DNA of 64,000 nucleotides from Novosphingobium sp. 28-62-57 (GTDB taxonomy: Bacteria > Pseudomonadota > Alphaproteobacteria > Sphingomonadales > Sphingomonadaceae), in assembly GCA_002256985.1 (NCBI GenBank), contig NCGO01000001.1:744001-808000 (forward strand), written 5' to 3'. The notes under the pieces were generated by a model. The model made no database searches and was not told the origin of the DNA. It saw only the letters and a program-made list of their open reading frames with translations. The translations under genes were made by a program, and so were the position numbers. Within the stretch, counting starts at the first letter, position 1. Every line of letters begins with the position of its first letter. This document shows positions 1-8,435 of this stretch, one piece after another.

Positions 1-1
1 G

Positions 2-973
2 GTCGATATGGCCAAGGGCATTTACCAGTCGTGCGATGTCTATTTCTACCACTTCGCGCAGAAGATCGGGATGGACAAGATTGCGGCCATGGCGCGGCGG
101 CTGGGTCTCGGGCAGGAATTTCCGATGCCCTACCCCGGCCAGTCCTATGGCACGGTGCCTGATCCTGCTTGGAAGCAGAAGAAATACGGCAAGGAATGGG
201 CGGTTTACGACACCGTCAACGCCACGATTGGCCAGGGCTACATGCTGGTCAATCCGCTGCAGCAGGCGGTAATGTCGGCCCGCATCGCTTCGGGGCGTGA
301 AGTGATGCCGCGGCTGCTGCTGGACCGGAATGCGCCTTTGCCAAAGCCGATGGGGTTTCGGCAAGATCACCTCGATTTCATCCACGCCGCGATGAGCGAG
401 GTGGTAAATGGGCGTGGCACCGCAGGGCGCGCGAAGCTGCCAGTCGATGTGCTGATGGCGGGCAAGACCGGGACAGCGCAGGTCGTCGGCCTGAACCTGT
501 CCAACGGCAAGAGCGGCATCTGGAAGTACCGCGATCACGGGCACTTCATCGCCTTTGCCCCGTTCGACAAGCCGAAGTATGCCTGCGCGGTGGTGATCGA
601 GCATGGGGGTGGATCGGGCGCTGCCTATCCCATTGCGCGCGATGTGATGACGTATATTTTCGATCAGGGCAAAGCGATGGCCGTGCTGGAAGAGTTCGAA
701 AAGCAGTGGGGTGGCAATGTGCAACAGCGCATGGCCGCGCGCTATGACCTGTTTGCGGCCAAGTATGGCGCAACTGCGCCCAAGCCGGTGCCTGATGATG
801 CCGAGCTGACCGAACGGGCCGATGCCGCGCGCAAGCCCGCCGGAGAGCCTGCCATCGCGCAGACCGCTGCGGCATCGCCTGCGCCAGAGCCGGAGCAGGC
901 TGGTGCGGGCGCTACGCCCGTTGCCGGACCATCGCCAACGGCCTCGGCCACGGCAGCGGCGGGAGCGCAATAG
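2..973 (+). CDS. mrdA: Penicillin-binding protein 2, C-terminal part (5' truncated by window edge)
   Basis: C-terminal transpeptidase portion of the elongation-specific peptidoglycan transpeptidase PBP2. The reading frame is open from base 2, so the gene starts before the window and the ATG at 8 is internal. An SxD-type motif (SCD, about 10 residues in) and the KTGT motif (codons from 464) are two of the three active-site motifs of the family; the SxxK motif must lie upstream of the window. A Pro/Ala-rich tail follows the catalytic domain. The stop overlaps the start of rodA (TAGTG), the usual mrdA-rodA coupling of the rod-shape operon. The protein would act in the periplasm, anchored in the inner membrane, cross-linking lateral-wall peptidoglycan made by RodA. 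Confidence 0.93.
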   Translation, partial: VDMAKGIYQSCDVYFYHFAQKIGMDKIAAMARRLGLGQEFPMPYPGQSYGTVPDPAWKQKKYGKEWAVYDTVNATIGQGYMLVNPLQQAVMSARIASGREVMPRLLLDRNAPLPKPMGFRQDHLDFIHAAMSEVVNGRGTAGRAKLPVDVLMAGKTGTAQVVGLNLSNGKSGIWKYRDHGHFIAFAPFDKPKYACAVVIEHGGGSGAAYPIARDVMTYIFDQGKAMAVLEEFEKQWGGNVQQRMAARYDLFAAKYGATAPKPVPDDAELTERADAARKPAGEPAIAQTAAASPAPEPEQAGAGATPVAGPSPTASATAAAGAQ

Positions 974-2088
974 TGCCGCGCGCCTATGTCCCTGCCGCAA
1001 TTGCCCGCCAGCCTTGGGGGGTGCTGCTGCCGCTGATGGCGCTGGTGGGGTTTGGCGCTGCCGTGCTGGATTCGGCGGCGGGCGGGCGGTTCGACATCTG
1101 GGCCTTGTCGCATCTCGTGCGGTTCAGTGTGTTTCTGGTGATGGCAATGATCATCGCGCGCCTGCCGCAGCAATTGTTCCGGCAGATGGCCCTGCCCGCC
1201 TATGGCGTGCTGTGCGCGCTGCTGGTGCTGGTAGAGCTGATCGGCGGTATGGGCGGCGGCAGTCAACGCTGGCTGAACCTGGGGTTCATGACGCTGCAGC
1301 CATCGGAACTGATGAAGCCGGGCATCGTGCTGGTGCTGGCATGGTTCTATTCGGTGCTGCCGGTGGGCGAGACGCAAAGCTGGCGGGCTTTGGGACCGGC
1401 GGCGGTGCTGCTGGGCATTCCGGCAGGGCTGGTCATGCTGCAACCTGATCTTGGCACCGGGCTTGCCATCACGTTCGGTGCGGTGGTGGTGATGTTCATG
1501 GCGGGGCTGCCGCTGCGCTGGTTTCTGGGCGCGGGCGCGGCTGCGCTGATCATCGCCCCCATCGCCTTCTTCACGCTGCTGCGCGAATATCAGCGCAACC
1601 GCGTGTTGACGTTCCTCGATCCTGAAAGCGACCCACTCGGCACCGGCTATCACATCACCCAGTCCAAGATTGCTATCGGTTCGGGCGGCTTTATCGGCAA
1701 GGGATTTGGCAATGGATCGCAAAGCCACCTCAACTACCTGCCCGAATCGCACACCGACTTTGTCTATGCGACAATGGCTGAAGAGTGGGGCATGGTGGGC
1801 GGCTTGTTTGTGCTGATCGTGTTCGGCCTCATCTTTCGCTGGGGATTGAAAGTATCGCTGGCCGCGCCCGACCGCTTTTCGCGGTTGCTGGCCAGCGGCA
1901 TGACGATGACGATCTTCTTTTACATGTGCATCAACCTGATGATGGTGATGGGCCTTGCGCCGGTGGTGGGAATCCCGCTGCCGTGGATGAGCCATGGCGG
2001 ATCATCGATGATGACCAACATGATCTGCGTCGGCACGATCATGGCCGTGGAACGCTGGAGCCGCAGTGCACCGCGAGGCTTGTCTTGA
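973..2088 (+). CDS. rodA: Rod shape-determining protein RodA (SEDS glycosyltransferase)
   Basis: A 371-residue multi-spanning SEDS-family membrane protein. It polymerises lipid II into glycan strands during cell elongation, in partnership with PBP2. Family features visible include the GSQRWLNLGFMTLQPSELMK stretch, the loop around YQRNRVLTFLDPESDPLGTGYH (split over positions near 1590-1650) and a C-terminal GIPLPWMSHGGSSM-like segment. Translation starts at a GTG that overlaps the mrdA stop codon. It is an ordinary chromosomal housekeeping gene and marks the left, core side of the window. Confidence 0.95.
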   Translation: MPRAYVPAAIARQPWGVLLPLMALVGFGAAVLDSAAGGRFDIWALSHLVRFSVFLVMAMIIARLPQQLFRQMALPAYGVLCALLVLVELIGGMGGGSQRWLNLGFMTLQPSELMKPGIVLVLAWFYSVLPVGETQSWRALGPAAVLLGIPAGLVMLQPDLGTGLAITFGAVVVMFMAGLPLRWFLGAGAAALIIAPIAFFTLLREYQRNRVLTFLDPESDPLGTGYHITQSKIAIGSGGFIGKGFGNGSQSHLNYLPESHTDFVYATMAEEWGMVGGLFVLIVFGLIFRWGLKVSLAAPDRFSRLLASGMTMTIFFYMCINLMMVMGLAPVVGIPLPWMSHGGSSMMTNMICVGTIMAVERWSRSAPRGLS

Positions 2089-2192
2089 ACCGAAAGGCCA
2101 GATCCTCAGGGGCTGTCGCAAAACTTGCATTTTGGACTTGGCAGGACGGAGAAAATCGTTAAGGGGACGGCTCCCTGACGGGAATGCCTGAT

Positions 2193-2327
<135 letters not shown>

Positions 2328-2536
2328 TGTGATTGCGAACATCGGATGGAAACTGCGCGAAGCCGATCGGTTGATGTTGGCTTTACGCCCGAGTCAGGCC
2401 GATTAGCCTCTGATCCGAAGATCGACCATTTGTTAATGGTTTCCAACGGACCGCAGCGAATGACCGGGTCTGGGGGTGGGTTCAACCGGTCGATGCAACG
2501 CTCTATCTGCGCGCCGGCGACATTGCGCTCTATGCG

Positions 2537-2929
2537 GTGTTCAACGATGGCCAGGCGTGCGTCGGCGCGATCGATCCGGTTCTTGCGCGGATCACCGGCA
2601 TGCTCAACCCGCTGCAGGCGCGCGAACTCGCCGCCGAGTTGGCGGCGGCGAACATGCACCTCGAAAACCGGCCCGACTATCGCACGCTGATGCCGGACGC
2701 TGACGGCGCCGACCTGCAGATCGTCAGCGAGGTCGATCCCGCCGGGCCGCGCTTCGTCGACAAGGACTACGACGTGGTGGGCTTCTACAAGCACTTCCTG
2801 TTGCAACATGCGGTGCGCAACGTCGCCGACCGCACTTCGGACGAGAGCGCCGCGCTGCTGCGGCAGAACCGGCTCTCCTTCATGTTCGACGAACAGGGCG
2901 TTTTCATCGCTGAGGGCAAGCAGCACTGA
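2537..2929 (+). CDS. Hypothetical protein, possibly N-terminally truncated
   Basis: Not recognised. The 130-residue product is soluble, acidic and mostly helical in character, with the segment KDYDVVGFYKHFLLQHAVRN in its second half. The only standard start codon in the frame is GTG 2537, with no good ribosome-binding site. The frame is nevertheless open back to 2414, and the codons from about 2480 look coding (a VDATLYLRAGDIALYAV-like run). The upstream end touches a copy of a decayed intergenic repeat near 2455-2480. The gene may therefore be a fragment whose real N-terminus was lost at the island junction. It ends 36 bp from the end of the convergent nuclease-like gene. Confidence 0.5.
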   Translation: MFNDGQACVGAIDPVLARITGMLNPLQARELAAELAAANMHLENRPDYRTLMPDADGADLQIVSEVDPAGPRFVDKDYDVVGFYKHFLLQHAVRNVADRTSDESAALLRQNRLSFMFDEQGVFIAEGKQH

Positions 2930-2965
2930 ACCGAAAGAGCGCTGCGATGCATCAGTCCGGTCGCC

Positions 2966-4417
2966 TTACGCTCCCTCTGGATCGAGCGTTTCCGGTTCAG
3001 CCTGCTCCGTGCGACGCCGACGGGCGACGCTCTCAAGATATGCCGGGACGCCGTCATAGGTAGGTATGTCGTCGGCTTGGTTCTGGATCAGCGTACCCGA
3101 CCAAAGGATGTTGGTCGCATAGTGCGACCGGCAGATCTGCTCGCCGTCGAGCTCGACCCAATGCGTAGCCTCAGGAAGCAAGGCTTCGGGGACCGGGCTT
3201 CTGGCGAAGGGATTGTGAAAGACTTCCAGCTCGGCACACCAGGGCTCATAGCCCTGCGGCCACTGCCCCCGATATTCGCCACTCGTGACGTCCAGAGAAA
3301 ACTTGATCCCGTCGAGCGCACCTGGCCGGCGATCGAAGAACTTCCCATAGCGCACATACCGTAGACCATGATCGGGCGCGCCGGCCGAGACCGCGAGCCG
3401 ATTGAATTTGCCGAGCGTGCAGGCATTAGTGAAGATCACCGCCGACAGCTCGGCATGCGCGTCGTTGCGAAACAGGCCGGCCGGAAATCCCGACGTACCG
3501 AGCAATTCGCTGGCTTCTCCTGCAGTCGCGACGCGTTCGCCGTCGATCTCGATGACTTCCGCGCTCATCCCGTAGAGATAGCCGAGCAGGGCCTCGCGGC
3601 TCCACATCATCGACGCTGGCGCGTGGAAGTCGGCCAGCGCGATCGCGAACGGCATGCCTTTGACATGCGGCATGTCCGCATAGTCGCGCTGGAGCTTGCT
3701 GCCGAGCGTCTTGGCGAAGCGCAGCGCCGCCGCTCCGAAGAACAGCTCGGTGGGTTCCTCGGGCTGAAAGCTCGGGCGTGCATTGACTGGCTCGAAGCGC
3801 TGCTGCGGATTGGCGGTGACCGCCTCGACCCAGGCCGCGCCGCCTTTGCGGTTTTCGATCCTGAAATCCGGGGATTCGACCGGTTGCGTCACCAGCAGGC
3901 CCTGCTCGCGGAAACTCGCGAGCAACTGCGCTTCCCAGAGCCGCGTGTGGAAATTTTCGGTCTGACAATCAGCTGCCCAATTGGGGTCCGGCCGCGGCAG
4001 CGATAGATAGAGCTGGTTGAGCAGCCAGCCGACATTCTGATGGCTCGGGGCGGTGAGCAACTGGAAGATCCGGCTCGGTGTGCGGCCCTGCAGATCGTAT
4101 AGCGCAGTTCGGCGCTGAACCCCGGGCGGCACCGGCAGCGGCGGCCGTCCAACCGCCAGCTCGCGTTCCGCCAGCGCCGTGGCGGCCGCGACATCGGGCT
4201 GAGGAACATTGTCGAGCGTGACCGCCCAAACGCCATCTGTGCGGCGACGCATTACGATCAGGCCGATACTGCCGTCCTCGGCATGGCGGGTGACGATCGC
4301 GCACGCCTTGCCGTCTTCGGATTGCCACGCCTCATACGGAAGACGCTCGCCGAAGCCGTGACCACGCGGCAGCGCCAGCGCATAGACGTCGAACATGCCG
4401 CGACCAAGAGTTTCCAT
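2966..4417 (-). CDS. Possible PD-(D/E)XK-like nuclease, partner of the TIR-like gene
   Basis: A 483-residue soluble protein of unknown function. Its centre holds an arrangement that resembles restriction-endonuclease-like cores: RLWEAQLLASF (E162), SPDFRI (D184) and WVEAV (E198). The expected lysine after the last glutamate is not evident, so the catalytic assignment is tentative. The C-terminal half (about 230-470) has no recognised domain. ATG 4417 was chosen because it lies just after the TAG stop (4429-4431) of the upstream TIR-like gene; longer starts run back into that gene and give a low-quality Arg-rich N-terminus, and ATG 4396 is an alternative. The tight spacing implies co-transcription, so this is probably the effector or sensor partner in a two-gene conflict system. 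Confidence 0.6.
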   Translation of the reverse strand: METLGRGMFDVYALALPRGHGFGERLPYEAWQSEDGKACAIVTRHAEDGSIGLIVMRRRTDGVWAVTLDNVPQPDVAAATALAERELAVGRPPLPVPPGVQRRTALYDLQGRTPSRIFQLLTAPSHQNVGWLLNQLYLSLPRPDPNWAADCQTENFHTRLWEAQLLASFREQGLLVTQPVESPDFRIENRKGGAAWVEAVTANPQQRFEPVNARPSFQPEEPTELFFGAAALRFAKTLGSKLQRDYADMPHVKGMPFAIALADFHAPASMMWSREALLGYLYGMSAEVIEIDGERVATAGEASELLGTSGFPAGLFRNDAHAELSAVIFTNACTLGKFNRLAVSAGAPDHGLRYVRYGKFFDRRPGALDGIKFSLDVTSGEYRGQWPQGYEPWCAELEVFHNPFARSPVPEALLPEATHWVELDGEQICRSHYATNILWSGTLIQNQADDIPTYDGVPAYLESVARRRRTEQAEPETLDPEGA

Positions 4418-4428
4418 GTTACTCGGAC

Positions 4429-6147
4429 CTATCGCGCAGCCGCGACGTCGCCGGCGCGATGGCCATCCCAGCCTCCACCGCCGAACGATGGCGATCCGTC
4501 GGCCCACCCAGCTATCTGCCAGAGGATGTCGAACTGCTCGTGCAGTGCATCGGCTGGCCGCTTCGTGAGGTCGTCCAAAAGTGTCACCGGCAAACCGATC
4601 TGTGGTCGACCGATCTTGCGCCCGCCACCTCGCGGACGGCTGAGTATCACATCCTCGACGCCATCGAAGCTGATCTCGACCAGGGCCTGGCCGTCCAAGC
4701 CCAGCTCCGTGAGCGCCGTACCGAGTCGCTCGATTCCGGCAACGATGTCGGTTTCGAGTGCGCGGCCGTCGATCAGGATCTCGGGATCGTCGTCGATCCG
4801 GAATCCGATCGTCGCTTCATATTCGATGGCACCCGGCCGGACTAGGCGCGTGCGCCAGCGGGTCTCGCCGTTCGGCTTGCCGACATCGTGCTGCAAACCG
4901 CTGCTCCACCATTGGCGGCCGTCGCTGTCCGATTTAACCCGAACCTGCGCGTCCGGCGGAAAGCGCATCTGCGCGCGCGCAACCACTTGCGGATCGAGGC
5001 GGCGGCGCTCCATCGCCGCCAGCGGGATGGCGCGCAGCGTCATGCTCGGCCGGCTGACGATGCCGGGCAACTGTCCGGTATTTCGGTCCTGCGCCAGGTC
5101 CGCCAGCATCGTCCGTGCACGCTCCTCGCGGGGATCGACCTCGGGCGTCACCGGGCCAGCCACAGCCGCGACGCGGATGCGATCGCGCGCACTGCGTTCG
5201 AACACGTCGATCGCGGCGCTCAGCTCGCTTGCCTTTGCGTTCATCGCGGCGATCGCCGTGAGCGTAGCCGGCTGGACGCCTTGCGCGACGTCGAGATCGG
5301 TCTTTGGCCAAGCGAGCGCGAGATTCTGATCCATCGTATAGGTGTGGACGCCGATCAGGCCACCAAACTCGCGGGCAAGGCGTTGGAGCTCCGCAAAGGC
5401 GGCCTGGAGGATCGGATCGTGGAATTCGAAGCGGGCGCCAACCCAGTCTTCGTTCATCTCATGGATGGGTTCGAGGATGTCCCGGCGGAACGGCGTGCCA
5501 AAACTGTGTTGCTGGAGGAAGCGCTGGAGACCCACAGACAATTGACGCTGGACCCGCGCGAGCAACTCGATGTCGTGCGGATGCGGCTCGGCCGGCGCCG
5601 GCGGAACCCGCTCGGCGCGCAGTGCTTCGTCGTCGAGAATGGCGCGAAGCGCCGAGACGAACTGGTGGGTCAGTCCCTCGCGGGCGGCCCGGCGCACGTC
5701 CTCGTCGGCATCGTCCGGACAGTCGTAGAAGATAGGCCGTTTGAAATGCTGGAGGTCGAACGGCAACTGATGATCGTCGGGGTGCCCCCGCGCAATATTC
5801 ATCACCGAGACCACGCGCCGCCAGCTGAGCCCCTTCAGCGCCCAGCCGTGCTCGAGGAGGACGTTGGGGTTGGGCATTCGGCGCCCATCCTCACGCTGCG
5901 CGACATAGGTCAGATCGGAGAGGAACGCGGCGGCGCGATCGACTTTGCCGAAGATCGTTTCGACCAGGGGTGGCGATCCGGAAACACCCACAGAATCACG
6001 GTCGACCGCCAGTTCGCGGTCAGCGGGATCGATATCGGCGTCGGCCGCAAGCGTGGCGATCGCGCGCTGCAAGGCGCGCTCGATCAGATTGCGCCCCGTG
6101 AGCGTCAGCGTGTCGCTTTGCCAAGAGAAGAAAATGTGATGAGTCAT
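4429..6147 (-). CDS. TIR-like domain protein, putative defence NADase/sensor
   Basis: A 572-residue protein. Residues 1-130 resemble TIR-like nucleotide-binding domains of bacterial conflict systems: a first strand IFFSWQSD (5-12), a GSPPLVETIFGKVDRA stretch (57-72), and NPNVLLEHGWAL (93-104), whose E99 sits where TIR NAD+ hydrolases carry their catalytic glutamate. The remaining 440 residues are alpha-rich, then beta-rich, and match nothing I recognise; they may sense a trigger or bind the downstream partner. There is no signal peptide or membrane segment, so it is likely cytoplasmic. It is the first gene of a minus-strand pair with the nuclease-like gene. NAD-depleting activity is inferred from the family, not seen. 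Confidence 0.7.
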   Translation of the reverse strand: MTHHIFFSWQSDTLTLTGRNLIERALQRAIATLAADADIDPADRELAVDRDSVGVSGSPPLVETIFGKVDRAAAFLSDLTYVAQREDGRRMPNPNVLLEHGWALKGLSWRRVVSVMNIARGHPDDHQLPFDLQHFKRPIFYDCPDDADEDVRRAAREGLTHQFVSALRAILDDEALRAERVPPAPAEPHPHDIELLARVQRQLSVGLQRFLQQHSFGTPFRRDILEPIHEMNEDWVGARFEFHDPILQAAFAELQRLAREFGGLIGVHTYTMDQNLALAWPKTDLDVAQGVQPATLTAIAAMNAKASELSAAIDVFERSARDRIRVAAVAGPVTPEVDPREERARTMLADLAQDRNTGQLPGIVSRPSMTLRAIPLAAMERRRLDPQVVARAQMRFPPDAQVRVKSDSDGRQWWSSGLQHDVGKPNGETRWRTRLVRPGAIEYEATIGFRIDDDPEILIDGRALETDIVAGIERLGTALTELGLDGQALVEISFDGVEDVILSRPRGGGRKIGRPQIGLPVTLLDDLTKRPADALHEQFDILWQIAGWADGSPSFGGGGWDGHRAGDVAAAR

Positions 6148-6354
6148 CTTAGCGGGATTATAGGCCGGCCAATCTGCCTGTCATAGCGCCGGATTGGTCT
6201 ATGTTCTCTATTTTGCAATCAAACTACCTGTCGCCTCAGTGATTTACACGCATAGCATGTACGGACGGCAGGTACTGGGAACCAGCAGTGGCCAGCTTAA
6301 GGACCGGAAGGCAGGCGCTTTGCTGGCTTTCCGGTTGGCCCACTGTGATCGACC
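6148..6354. other. Gene-free stretch with a stem-loop
   Basis: Upstream region of the TIR-like gene, which should carry its promoter; no clear -35/-10 pair was identified. An imperfect inverted repeat at 6304-6334 (arms beginning CCGGAAGGC and ending GGCTTTCCGG) could form a hairpin, but no T-run follows. No convincing ORF was found here. Confidence 0.5.
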
Positions 6355-6500
6355 GCTTTCGGCTAGCACCGACGTTCAACGCTGCCGAAATGAGCGACCG
6401 GGTCTGGTCGGGTGCTGCCGGGAGCCAACGCCGGATTGTGGGACATACCTCCCGTTCCGGGAAGGCAATTAGAACGTCCGACGTTCCCAGAACCCGACGT
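6355..6500 (+). repeat. Decayed interspersed intergenic repeat, copy A
   Basis: This stretch resembles the stretches at about 44190-44330 and 47745-47905 read on the opposite strand. Shared landmarks in order are a block like GACGTTCAACG, a block like GAGCGACCGGGTCTGGTCGG (compare GAACGACCTACTTTGGTCGG in the 47.8-kb copy), GCTGCCG-GGAG-C-AACGCCG, GTGGGAC, and AGAACCCGACGTT. The copies are diverged and contain no intact gene. The family's true ends are unknown. Confidence 0.55.
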
Positions 6501-6644
6501 TTAAGGTCGGTGCCTTCTTGCCAAACTCAAGTAGATCGCCAGGCTGATCCCGATCTTGCGGCATATCTCTGCCACGGAAAGGCCGTCAGCTCCCTGCTTC
6601 AGTATGAACGCCTTCTGGGCGTCCGAGATCCTTGATGCCCTCAT
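6501..6644 (-). pseudogene. IS3-family transposase orfA fragment
   Basis: The ATG at 6644 follows a strong GGAGGAG site and opens a 47-codon frame beginning MRASRISDAQKAFILKQGAD. It continues through SVAEICRKIGIS, the helix-turn-helix start typical of IS3-family OrfA proteins. Homology stops after about 38 residues where TYFNWKKKY would be expected; the frame is shifted there and soon stops at 6501-6503. The truncation point lies next to the decayed repeat. OrfB, the rest of orfA and clear terminal inverted repeats are absent, so the element is dead. Confidence 0.75.
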
Positions 6645-7085
6645 CGTGGTTCGCTCCTCCTCAGCCAGGGAGATTGCGGCGTAATACTCAAACTCAAAGC
6701 GATCCAGTTTTCCGGGATCGGATCAGCGCCCATTGGCCCCCCGATTTGAATTGGCCAGATCAGTGGCCAAAGCTAACCTTCCTGCCTCTGGTCGCGCTAT
6801 CAGAGGGAAACGCTTGATCTTGCTGGCTAGGTGTCGAGCTTGGCAACATTGATTGAGTTGCCCAGGCCAGGAAGCGAATCGATGCACCGAGCGCTCTTTC
6901 ACCCCAAACCGTATGATCTCAACTGCGCCTAGTTTTCGTACGACGGAGGAGCAGATGGCGGCTATTCCTGTTTCGTATTATAAGCATTGAGATCGCGTGA
7001 CATTGCACCGAGAGATAAACTCTCGACTAGCTGTCAAAAAAAGGTGTGTGTCGCACGACGCAAATGCCAACTGGGAGCAACAGCG
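6645..7085. other. Gene-free region upstream of the Ter cluster
   Basis: No convincing gene was found. The first ~90 bp (to about 6740) are open in the frame of the IS3 remnant and may be IS-derived. The stretch from about 6830 is A/T-richer and is the likely place for the promoter of the Ter-cluster leader gene. A longer N-terminal extension of that gene (ATG 6987) falls here but lacks a ribosome-binding site. Confidence 0.45.
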
Positions 7086-7757
7086 GTGCAGTTGGAAGCA
7101 CTAAATGGAATTGTGGACAATCTTCAAAGCCTCGCACTGCAAGCGGTCCGCTCACAGAGACCAACCCACGCAGCCCAGATCGTGGCATTTCTAGCCAAGG
7201 TCGCTCACATCGTTGACCAAGGCTGCAGCGACATCCTCACACTGCTGATCGAACTTCAATCCGTTAGAGAGGACGGGTTTTCGTTAGGCGAAATCTATGA
7301 GCTGCGTCGCCGAACAGCGCAACTACTGAACAAGAGTCATTTTGACGAAGCCGGAGAAACTTACAATCAGCTGTCGACATTGAAAAAAATCTATCTCAGC
7401 GAGATTCGCCAATACGATCCTTGTAACGGACGCGAGCTGTGCGAGCTAATAGACCAGAGCAACGGTCGGATCGTCATGATGATACGCGGAACAATGTGGA
7501 CGTTGATAGAGCTATTGGGAAAAAACAAAACCAGTGCTGATTTAAGGTCCCTACAACTTTCTGCGTCGCGGGAGATACCGCCACTCAAGGACAACCTAGC
7601 CGAACTGAGGAAGTTTACCGCTCACATACTCGGGCTCAGCAGCGAACGAGGCTTGCTTGAGATGCTAAGAAGCGGTCAAGAGACCGGGCTTGCAGAGTTG
7701 GCATTAATCGGCATGATCGGCAACCGAAGTCGGCATATCCAACACGCCAGACACTAA
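7086..7757 (+). CDS. Unknown helical protein leading the Ter cluster
   Basis: Not recognised. GTG 7086 was chosen because GGGAG lies 8 nt upstream; it gives 223 residues starting VQLEALNGIVDN. An ATG at 6987 would add 33 residues of poor composition. The protein is predicted almost entirely helical, without signal peptide or membrane segment, and contains heptad-like stretches (LRRRTAQLLNKSHFDEAGETYNQL and onward). The stop is 27 bp before terZ, in the same direction, so it is probably co-transcribed and may be a Ter accessory or regulatory protein. That role rests on position only. Confidence 0.6.
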   Translation: MQLEALNGIVDNLQSLALQAVRSQRPTHAAQIVAFLAKVAHIVDQGCSDILTLLIELQSVREDGFSLGEIYELRRRTAQLLNKSHFDEAGETYNQLSTLKKIYLSEIRQYDPCNGRELCELIDQSNGRIVMMIRGTMWTLIELLGKNKTSADLRSLQLSASREIPPLKDNLAELRKFTAHILGLSSERGLLEMLRSGQETGLAELALIGMIGNRSRHIQHARH

Positions 7758-7784
7758 TTTTTCAAATTATAACAAGGAATTGCC

Positions 7785-8372
7785 ATGTCCGTCTCACTGT
7801 CCAAAAACCAAAGCGTAAGCCTCTCCAAACAATCACCCAACGGGTTATCTTCGATAACGCTAGGAGTCGGCTGGGATGTGGCCAAGCCCAAGGGCTTTCT
7901 CGGCAAGGTCTTCGGTGGCGGCGGTGGGGACATCGACCTTGATGCGTCTGCCCTTCTGCTTGATGCCAGCAAAAATGAAGTGGATTCGATTTGGTTTGGC
8001 CAATTGAACAGCCACGATGGCTCGGTTCGCCATAGCGGAGACAATCTGACCGGTGAGGGGGACGGTGACGACGAATCCATTGCCATCGACCTCAATCGCC
8101 TGCCACGTCAGGTCGAGTATGTCGTACTCACTGTCACCAGCTTCCGCGGCCAAACCTTCGACAAAGTCGACAATGCCTATGGCCGTGTGGTCGACAATTC
8201 AACCAACCGCGAGCTGGCGCGCTTCCCGATCTCGGACAGTGGCCCTCATACCGGCCTTGTCCTCGCCTGCCTTAGCCGGGCGGGCGGCGAGTGGACTTTC
8301 AAGGCTGTTGGTCACCGCACAAATGGCCAGACGGTCAAGCATCTCGTAACCGACGCCGTCCGGGTGATTTAG
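7785..8372 (+). CDS. terZ: TerZ-like TerD-domain protein
   Basis: A 195-residue TerD-family protein closest in layout to TerZ. It begins MSVSLSKNQSVSLSKQ, contains the TerZ-typical insert GFLGKVFGGGGGDIDLDASA (about residues 37-56) and the calcium-site loop HSGDNLTGEGDGDDES (about 85-100). TerD-family proteins bind Ca2+ through these acidic loops and are thought to act at the cytoplasmic face of the membrane in tellurite, phage and stress responses. An AAGGAAT ribosome-binding site precedes the ATG. It is followed by terA in the same operon. Confidence 0.93.
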   Translation: MSVSLSKNQSVSLSKQSPNGLSSITLGVGWDVAKPKGFLGKVFGGGGGDIDLDASALLLDASKNEVDSIWFGQLNSHDGSVRHSGDNLTGEGDGDDESIAIDLNRLPRQVEYVVLTVTSFRGQTFDKVDNAYGRVVDNSTNRELARFPISDSGPHTGLVLACLSRAGGEWTFKAVGHRTNGQTVKHLVTDAVRVI

Positions 8373-8435
8373 TCAATTTAGAGACTGAGTGTTTCATGCA
8401 CCAGGGTTCGTCTAAACAACAACGGGGGTATCTAG

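Noticed and set aside
742..1995. Long minus-strand ORF opposite mrdA/rodA
   Set aside because: His/Arg/Gln-rich shadow of two well-conserved genes on the plus strand; a product of high GC content.
2110..2127. GGGGCTGTCGCAAAACTT, resembling the terminal inverted repeat of some insertion sequences
   Set aside because: Only one end was seen, with no transposase nearby and no target duplication; too short to call.
4888..6186. 432-residue plus-strand ORF
   Set aside because: It is antisense to the TIR-like gene, has an Arg-rich composition and no motifs, while the minus frame shows clear domain motifs.
6194..6817. Small plus-strand ORFs in the gap before the Ter cluster
   Set aside because: They overlap the decayed repeat and the IS3 remnant on the other strand and lack ribosome-binding sites.
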